DNA from: Candidatus Accumulibacter sp. UBA704
GTDB taxonomy: Bacteria > Pseudomonadota > Gammaproteobacteria > Burkholderiales > Rhodocyclaceae
DNA: 26,257 nucleotides
Assembly: GCA_002304785.1 (NCBI GenBank)
Contig: DBMG01000142.1
Coordinates: 1 to 26,257, forward strand
Direction: 5' to 3'
The notes beneath the pieces were generated by a model. It searched no databases. It was given only the letters and a program-made list of their open reading frames with translations, and was not told the DNA's origin. A program made the translations under genes and the position numbers. This document shows, piece by piece, positions 21,759-26,257 of this stretch; within the stretch, counting starts at the first letter, position 1, and each line of letters opens with the position of its first letter.

Positions 21759-22678
21759 CACTTATGCCGGTTGATTTCCACTGTGACGTGCGCCAATTCT
21801 TCGTGAATACTCAAGCGCTTGCGGATTTCCTCGGGTTGGACGGTTTCTTCGGCATTGAGCGAAATTATGCATGCGTATTTTCCCTTGCCGACGCGCCAGA
21901 TGTGCAGGTCGGTGATCTCCGCTGCCTCGGGAATCTCCGCGATGACCTCGCGCACTTCCGCCACCACCGGAGCGTCCATCTCCGCATCGAGCAGGACCCG
22001 CCCGGTGTCGCGCAACAGGCCGTAGGCCCAGATCGTCACCAGTGCTGCGCCGACGATGCCCATCACCGGGTCGAGCCAGGCGAAGTTCCAGAACTTGCCG
22101 CCGGTAAGGGCAATGATGGCCAGCGCCGAGGTCGCCGCATCGGCGATCACGTGCATGTAGGCCGAACGCTGGTTGAGATCATGGTGGTGTTCATGTTCGC
22201 CGTGTGCGTGAGGGTGGTGGTGCGTATCGCGAAGGAGCCAGGCGCACGCCAGATTGACCCCCAGGCCGAGGAATGCCAGGACGATTGCTTCGTCGTAGTG
22301 GATCTCCGACGGGAAAACCAAGCGCTCGACGGACTGGAACAGCATGAGGCCGGCGACACCGACGAGGCACACTGCGCTGGTATAGCCGCCCAGGATCTCT
22401 ATCTTCCAGGTGCCAAAGGCAAAACGCCCGTCGCGTGAAAAACGGCGTGCCGCCGCATAGGCGAGGGCGGAGAGGCCGAGCGCCAGAGCGTGCGAGCTCA
22501 TGTGCCAGCCGTCGGCCAGCAAGGCCATCGAGTTGAACATCCAGCCCCCGGCAATTTCGACGACCATGGTCATGGCGGTCAGGATGATCGCCCAGCGCGT
22601 GTTCCGTTCGGCGAGCGGGTTGCCGGCGTCGAACACCTCCGTATGGCAAAGTTTTCCGGCGGAATGGGTGGCTTCCAT
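21758..22678 (-). CDS. dmeF: Cation diffusion facilitator, DmeF-type Co/Ni efflux
   Basis: 306-residue inner-membrane metal/proton antiporter. N-terminal H-x-x-V-F-D-A-G-N-P-L-A-E-R-N-T-R-W-A, then six predicted helices. Helix 2 carries D-G-W-H-M-S-S-H-A (D56, H59, H63) and helix 5 H-V-I-A-D (H176, D180), which give the transport site. A His-rich loop (153-167, fifteen residues with nine His) lies between helices 4 and 5. A cytosolic ferredoxin-like domain ends the protein with the family's I-T-D-L-H-I-W. ATG 22678 is preferred because M-E-A-T-H starts here, just beyond the operator; the frame extends 40 codons through it. Divergent dmeR and the loop support Co/Ni export, though other divalent metals are possible. 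Confidence 0.92.
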   Translation of the reverse strand: MEATHSAGKLCHTEVFDAGNPLAERNTRWAIILTAMTMVVEIAGGWMFNSMALLADGWHMSSHALALGLSALAYAAARRFSRDGRFAFGTWKIEILGGYTSAVCLVGVAGLMLFQSVERLVFPSEIHYDEAIVLAFLGLGVNLACAWLLRDTHHHPHAHGEHEHHHDLNQRSAYMHVIADAATSALAIIALTGGKFWNFAWLDPVMGIVGAALVTIWAYGLLRDTGRVLLDAEMDAPVVAEVREVIAEIPEAAEITDLHIWRVGKGKYACIISLNAEETVQPEEIRKRLSIHEELAHVTVEINRHK

Positions 22679-22700
22679 GCTGATCGTTTCTGTTGAGTGC

Positions 22701-22736
22701 TTGCTATATACTATACCCCAGTATATATTTTTACAA
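22701..22736. promoter_or_regulatory. Overlapping divergent promoters of dmeF and dmeR
   Basis: To the right, TTGCTA (22701-22706) and TATATT (22724-22729) are 17 bases apart, a good sigma-70 promoter for the sensor gene. To the left (minus), TTGTAA (22736-22731) and TAGTAT are also 17 apart, a weaker promoter for dmeF. Both overlap the operator, so one bound repressor would block both. Confidence 0.6.
22705..22727. promoter_or_regulatory. RcnR/DmeR-type operator
   Basis: A perfect 8-bp inverted repeat, TATATACT (22705-22712) and AGTATATA (22720-22727), flanks ATACCCC. The form, a C/G tract between AT-rich TACT/AGTA arms, is that of RcnR and DmeR operators (TACT-G-tract-AGTA and ATATAGTAT-C-tract-ATAGTATAT). 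It sits midway between the two genes. Confidence 0.85.
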
Positions 22737-22768
22737 TGAGAGCGGTTCGCAAATAACTGGAGCAATCG

Positions 22769-23044
22769 ATGCCACATACCGTCAAGGGCAAGAAACAATT
22801 ACTCGTGCGTGTGCGCCGCATCAAGGGGCAGGCGGAGGCGCTCGAAAAGAGCCTGGACCAGGGGAGCGAATGCTCGGCAGTGCTGCAGCAGATCGCGGCG
22901 ATTCGCGGCGCGGTTAACGGCCTGATGCTGGAAGTGCTGGAAGGCCACCTGCGCGACCATCTCGGAACCCACGTGATTCCGGAAGAGCAGCGCCGGGAGG
23001 ATCTGGAGCAGGTGGTGTCGGTACTGAGGAGCTATCTGAAGTAA
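22769..23044 (+). CDS. dmeR: Metal-sensing repressor, CsoR/RcnR family (DmeR-like)
   Basis: 91-residue all-helical repressor. It shows the CsoR/RcnR/FrmR pattern R-V-R-R-I-K-G-Q-x-E-A-L with C-S-A-V-L-Q-Q-I-A-A-I-R-G-A-V-N-G-L. The Ni/Co ligand set of RcnR (H3, C35, H60, H64) is conserved at identical numbers here, which separates it from copper-sensing CsoR and formaldehyde-sensing FrmR. Metal binding should release the operator at 22705-22727. The start is ATG 22769 with TGGAG 6 bases ahead. It is divergent from the exporter it most likely controls, and the 90-base spacer also means it autoregulates. Confidence 0.95.
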   Translation: MPHTVKGKKQLLVRVRRIKGQAEALEKSLDQGSECSAVLQQIAAIRGAVNGLMLEVLEGHLRDHLGTHVIPEEQRREDLEQVVSVLRSYLK

Positions 23045-23087
23045 GTTTTGCCCCGGAAAAGAAGACTTACAATTCAGTGACAGTCTC

Positions 23088-23106
23088 TTAAGTCAGCTTT
23101 AAGTCA
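23088..23106 (+). promoter_or_regulatory. TTAAGTCA direct repeats, 11 bp apart, upstream of htrA
   Basis: TTAAGTCA occurs at 23088-23095 and 23099-23106, exactly one helical turn apart, 68-86 bases before the htrA start. This is the format of tandem response-regulator sites of the OmpR/PhoB/CpxR kind, and HtrA/DegP genes are often under envelope-stress two-component control. No sigma-E promoter (GGAACTT/TCTGA) is convincing. Confidence 0.5.
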
Positions 23107-23131
23107 CGCGGGGGCATTCTCCTGATCACCA

Positions 23132-23148
23132 ACGAGCGTTCTGCTCGT
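23132..23148 (+). other. Small leader hairpin before htrA
   Basis: ACGAGC (23132-23137) pairs with GCTCGT (23143-23148) around GTTCT, ending 25 bases before the htrA ATG. Its role is uncertain; it leaves the AAAGGAG site free. Confidence 0.4.
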
Positions 23149-23173
23149 GCAACGATCACGAAAGGAGAACACC

Positions 23174-24640
23174 ATGAACGTGAAACAACTCAAACTCTCG
23201 GTTGCCGCGCTTGCCGTTGCCGGACTCCTGGGGGCTGGCTATACGCTCGGGGCGCGGGACGTGTTCCCGGCATTCGGCCACGCGCACGCCGCGGTTCTGG
23301 CGACGACGGCGGACGCTGTTCCGGCCCTGTCCGCGCCCGCCGCGCTGCCGGATATGGCCGCTATCGTGACGCGCAACGGCCCGGCCGTCGTCAATATCAG
23401 CGTATCGGGAACGCGCAAGGTCAGCGCCGGAATTCCCGATATGCAACTCAGTCCCAATGACCCGTTCTACGAGTTCTTCCGTCATTTCGGCCCGCCTCGC
23501 CAGCAGGGCGACACACCCACCCATGGTCTGGGATCGGGGTTCATCGTGAGTGCGGATGGGACCATCCTGACCAACGCGCACGTCGTCGACGGCGCCGACG
23601 AAGTTACGGTGAAGCTGACGGACAAGCGCGAATTCAAGGCCAAGGTGCTGGGCATGGACAAGGCGAGCGATGTCGCCGTGTTGAAGATCGATGCGAAGAA
23701 CCTCCCGGTGGTGACCAGTGGCAATGCGGGCAATGTGCGCGTCGGCGAATGGGTTCTGGCGATCGGTTCGCCCTACGGCTTTGAGAACAGCGCGACGGCG
23801 GGCATCGTTTCCGCCAAGTCGCGCTCCTTGCCGGACGGAGGCTATGTGCCCTTCATTCAGACCGACGTGGCCGTGAATCCGGGCAATTCGGGCGGGCCGC
23901 TGTTCAACATGGCCGGCGAGGTGATCGGCGTCAACTCGCAGATCTACTCGCGTAGCGGCGGGTATCAGGGGCTGTCTTTCGCCATTCCGATCGACGTGGC
24001 GATGAGCGTCGAGAAGCAGATCGTGGACCATGGCAAAGTGCAACACGGACGACTCGGCGTCATGATCCAGGAGGTCAACCAACCGCTGGCGGATTCCTTC
24101 GGCCTCAAGAAGCCGATGGGTGCGCTGGTGGGCCAGGTCGAAAAGGATGGTCCGGCAGCGAAAGCCGGCATGGAGTCGGGTGACATCATCCTGAGCATCA
24201 ACGGGCACGAGATCGAATCGTCCGGCGAATTGCCGGTCATCGTGGCGAACATTCGTCCCGGAGAGACCGCAAAACTGCAAGTCTGGCGCAAGGGAAGCAC
24301 GAAAAACGTCGAGGTGAAGGTTGGCGCGCTCGACGAACAGATGCAGGCCAGCAACGCCGGCAGCGATACCGACAAGGGGCGGCTGGGCGTGAGTGTCCGG
24401 CCGTTGACGCCGGAAGAGCAGAACCAGGCCGGTGTCAAAGGCGGCCTGCTCGTCGAGGAAGCGTCCGGCGCGGCGGCACGGGCAGGAATTCAGCAGGGGG
24501 ATATCGTACTCTCGATAAACGGCGAGCCGATTACCCAAGCTGAACAGTTGCGGGCCATGGTCGCCAAGGCGGGAAAGCGGGTCGCGGTCTTGATCGAACG
24601 GGACAATGCGCGCATCTTCGTACCGGTTGATCTTGGTTGA
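23174..24640 (+). CDS. HtrA/DegP-family serine protease (Do family)
   Basis: 488-residue periplasmic protease-chaperone. The N-terminus is a hydrophobic signal or anchor (about 5-27). The trypsin-like domain carries the triad H136 (T-N-A-H-V-V), D166 (S-D-V-A-V-L-K-I) and S239 (G-N-S-G-G-P-L-F). Two PDZ domains follow, about 292-385 (G-R-L-G-V-M-I-Q) and 402-485 (G-R-L-G-V-S-V-R-P). In Do proteases PDZ domains recognise exposed C-termini and drive oligomer assembly. ATG at 23174 has AAAGGAGA 7 bases ahead; a frame opening at 23147 lacks one. degP, degQ and mucD cannot be told apart by eye. A long inverted repeat lies 19 bases past the stop. Confidence 0.96.
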   Translation: MNVKQLKLSVAALAVAGLLGAGYTLGARDVFPAFGHAHAAVLATTADAVPALSAPAALPDMAAIVTRNGPAVVNISVSGTRKVSAGIPDMQLSPNDPFYEFFRHFGPPRQQGDTPTHGLGSGFIVSADGTILTNAHVVDGADEVTVKLTDKREFKAKVLGMDKASDVAVLKIDAKNLPVVTSGNAGNVRVGEWVLAIGSPYGFENSATAGIVSAKSRSLPDGGYVPFIQTDVAVNPGNSGGPLFNMAGEVIGVNSQIYSRSGGYQGLSFAIPIDVAMSVEKQIVDHGKVQHGRLGVMIQEVNQPLADSFGLKKPMGALVGQVEKDGPAAKAGMESGDIILSINGHEIESSGELPVIVANIRPGETAKLQVWRKGSTKNVEVKVGALDEQMQASNAGSDTDKGRLGVSVRPLTPEEQNQAGVKGGLLVEEASGAAARAGIQQGDIVLSINGEPITQAEQLRAMVAKAGKRVAVLIERDNARIFVPVDLG

Positions 24641-24658
24641 TGCCTTCCGCTTGTGTTT

Positions 24659-24695
24659 CGACCCGGGCAGTTGCGCCAGCATGCTGCCCGGGTCG
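24659..24695. terminator. 12-bp inverted repeat after htrA
   Basis: CGACCCGGGCAG (24659-24670) pairs perfectly with CTGCCCGGGTCG (24684-24695) around a 13-base loop. It lies 19 bases after the stop. No T-run follows, so it may end transcription with Rho or protect the 3' end. Confidence 0.65.
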
Positions 24696-24759
24696 TCGTG
24701 CTCGCGTGGGGTACAGGTTGTTTAAAAGTCATCAGAAATCCTGATAAAAAGGAGTCGAG

Positions 24760-26257
24760 GTGGATTGGGGACACGAATTGATGGCCAGCCTGGTCTGGCT
24801 CGGCAAGGCGTTTGCCGTCAGTCTGGTGGGCATGGCCGGCGTGGCGGCGCTGCTCGGCCGGTATACCGTGTGGGGGCGCCAGTTCGTGCGCGTCACCGCC
24901 ACCTATTTCAATCCCCGCGCCAGCCTGGTGCCGCTTGTCTGGCTGGCGGCCATCGTGTTCATGACGCTTTTCTCGGTACGCATGAACATACTGTTTTCGT
25001 TCTGGTACAACGGCTTCTACAGCGCGATGCAGAACCTCGATGCAGGCGCGTTCTGGCGCATGCTGGGCCTCTTCGGCATCCTGGCCGCCGTGCATGTGGC
25101 GCGGGCGCTGCTCAACTATTTCCTGGAACAGTCGTTCCAGATTCGCTGGCGCACCTGGCTGACCCATGTGCTGATCGAACGCTGGCTGTCCCGGCAAGCG
25201 TATTACCGCAGCCAGTTCGTCCCGGCCAGCGCCGATAACCCGGACCAGCGCATCCAGCAGGACGTCGAGAGTTTTGTGTCCAGCACGCTCACGCTGTCAA
25301 TGGGGCTGCTCGACGCTGTCGTTTCGCTCTTTTCCTTCACCCTCATCCTGTGGAACCTCTCCGGCGTACTGGAAGTCTTTGGCTGGGAGATTCCGCGCGC
25401 GATGGTTTTCGCGGTGTATCTGTACGTGATCGTGGCGACGGTCTTCGCCATCAAGATCGGACGCCCGCTGATCCAACTCAACTTTCTCAACGAGAAACTA
25501 GGGGCCAATTTCCGTTACGCGCTCATGCGCCTGCGCGAATACGGCGAGAGCATTGCCTTCTATCGTGGCGAGAAGGTCGAACGGGTCGCCCTGATGCGGC
25601 GTTTCCGCGATGTGATCGCCAACCTGTGGGCGATCATCTTCCGCTCGGTAAAGTTCCAGGGTTTCAATCTTGCCGTCAGCCAGGCGGCCGTCGTCTTTCC
25701 GTTTATCGTCCAGGCGCCGCGCCTGCTCAGCAAGCAGATTACCCTCGGCGACGTGATGCAGACGGCCGAATCGTTCAGCCAGGTGCAGAACGCCTTGTCA
25801 TTCATCCGTACCTCTTACGACAACTTCGCCGGCTATCGCGCCATCATCAATCGGCTGGCCGGGTTCCTCGAATCGATGGATGCGGCGAGGAAACTGCCGA
25901 GCGCACGTGTCGAGGCGGACGACGGCGTTTTCGCCGTCGAGTCGCTGACCGTGCGCACGCCGGCCGGCGAGCTGCTGGTGGACGACCTGACGCTGACCGT
26001 CACCGGTCAGACGTCGATCCTGATCCGCGGCAAATCCGGTATCGGCAAGACCACCCTGCTGCGTGCACTGGCTGGACTGTGGCCGCATGCGGACGGCCGC
26101 ATCCGCCGTCCGGTGGGAAAGCTGGCGCTGTTCTTGCCGCAAAAGCCCTACCTGCCGCTCGGCACCTTGCGTGCCGCGCTTTACTATCCGGCGCCGGCGC
26201 GCGATCACGCGCAAGCGACCGAAGTCCTGCGGCGCTGCCACCTCGGCCATCTGGTCA
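24760..26257 (+). CDS. SbmA/YddA-like ABC transporter, fused permease-ATPase, 3' partial
   Basis: The frame runs from GTG 24760 (AAGGAGT 7 bases ahead) to the window edge, giving 499 codons of a protein that should exceed 550 residues. The N-terminal membrane region (about 1-330, six helices) matches the ABC_membrane_2/SbmA-BacA family: F-W-Y-N-G-F-Y-S-A-M-Q-N-L-D, R-W-R-x-W-L-T, Q-A-Y-Y-R and N-P-D-Q-R-I-Q-Q-D-V. The ATPase domain begins near 385, and Walker A G-K-S-G-I-G-K-T-T is at about 424-432; the signature and Walker B motifs are past the edge. The substrate is unknown; relatives import peptides, very-long-chain fatty acids or vitamins. A short ATCAG/CTGAT dyad (24731-24745) sits in its leader. 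Confidence 0.93.
   Translation, partial: MDWGHELMASLVWLGKAFAVSLVGMAGVAALLGRYTVWGRQFVRVTATYFNPRASLVPLVWLAAIVFMTLFSVRMNILFSFWYNGFYSAMQNLDAGAFWRMLGLFGILAAVHVARALLNYFLEQSFQIRWRTWLTHVLIERWLSRQAYYRSQFVPASADNPDQRIQQDVESFVSSTLTLSMGLLDAVVSLFSFTLILWNLSGVLEVFGWEIPRAMVFAVYLYVIVATVFAIKIGRPLIQLNFLNEKLGANFRYALMRLREYGESIAFYRGEKVERVALMRRFRDVIANLWAIIFRSVKFQGFNLAVSQAAVVFPFIVQAPRLLSKQITLGDVMQTAESFSQVQNALSFIRTSYDNFAGYRAIINRLAGFLESMDAARKLPSARVEADDGVFAVESLTVRTPAGELLVDDLTLTVTGQTSILIRGKSGIGKTTLLRALAGLWPHADGRIRRPVGKLALFLPQKPYLPLGTLRAALYYPAPARDHAQATEVLRRCHLGHLV

Noticed and set aside
23156..24682. A 508-codon open frame on the minus strand opposite htrA
   Set aside because: The plus strand has a full catalytic triad and two PDZ domains; the opposite frame is Arg/His-rich with no domain.

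Overview
The window looks like chromosomal DNA of a GC-rich Gram-negative bacterium, most likely a betaproteobacterium (possibly Rhodocyclaceae; this is inference). Reasons: a pqiABC-type MCE transport locus, lipoprotein signals and an OmpA peptidoglycan-binding domain point to an outer membrane, and the four-gene set DUF3348 / DUF802 / OmpA-like / DUF2894 is, as I know it, typical of Betaproteobacteria. I see no rRNA, tRNA, CRISPR array, insertion sequence or phage gene, and no gene-free stretch above about 165 bases.

Layout. 1-3250 (+): pqiA (5' end outside the window), pqiB and pqiC, an envelope-spanning lipid-transport/stress system. 3361-12149: an accessory block that looks like an electrophile/reactive-carbonyl response island. 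It holds an AraC-type regulator divergent from an iron-type alcohol dehydrogenase and an exported alpha/beta hydrolase, then an EmrE-like SMR efflux pump, then a LysR-type regulator divergent from a YqhD-like aldehyde reductase, followed by a DUF1330 protein and a flavodoxin-fold quinone reductase. Convergent to these is a two-gene unit coding for a lipoprotein metallo-beta-lactamase-fold hydrolase and an exported cyclophilin-like protein. 12312-16701 (-): DUF3348, DUF802, OmpA-like and DUF2894 in a tight operon. The DUF802 protein carries a MotA/TolQ/ExbB-like channel module plus a ~570-residue helical tail, and the OmpA-like protein has a single membrane helix with a MotB/ZorB-like aspartate. 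Together they read as an uncharacterised ion-driven, peptidoglycan-anchored motor resembling ZorAB of the Zorya defence system. 16845-21641 (-): prkA-yeaH-spoVR, the conserved stationary-phase/starvation kinase operon, with a strong intercistronic hairpin after prkA. 21758-23044: a CDF metal exporter (DmeF type) divergent from an RcnR/DmeR-type Ni/Co sensor, with a clear operator between them. 23174-24640 (+): an HtrA/DegP-family periplasmic protease. 24760-end (+): an SbmA/YddA-like ABC transporter half-molecule cut by the window edge.

Most of the window therefore serves envelope integrity and stress: lipid transport, aldehyde and electrophile clearance, metal efflux, protein quality control and the starvation kinase. 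The best candidate for an undescribed system is the DUF3348-DUF802-OmpA-DUF2894 operon. Long open frames opposite the real genes (up to 759 codons) are best explained by GC-rich codon bias.
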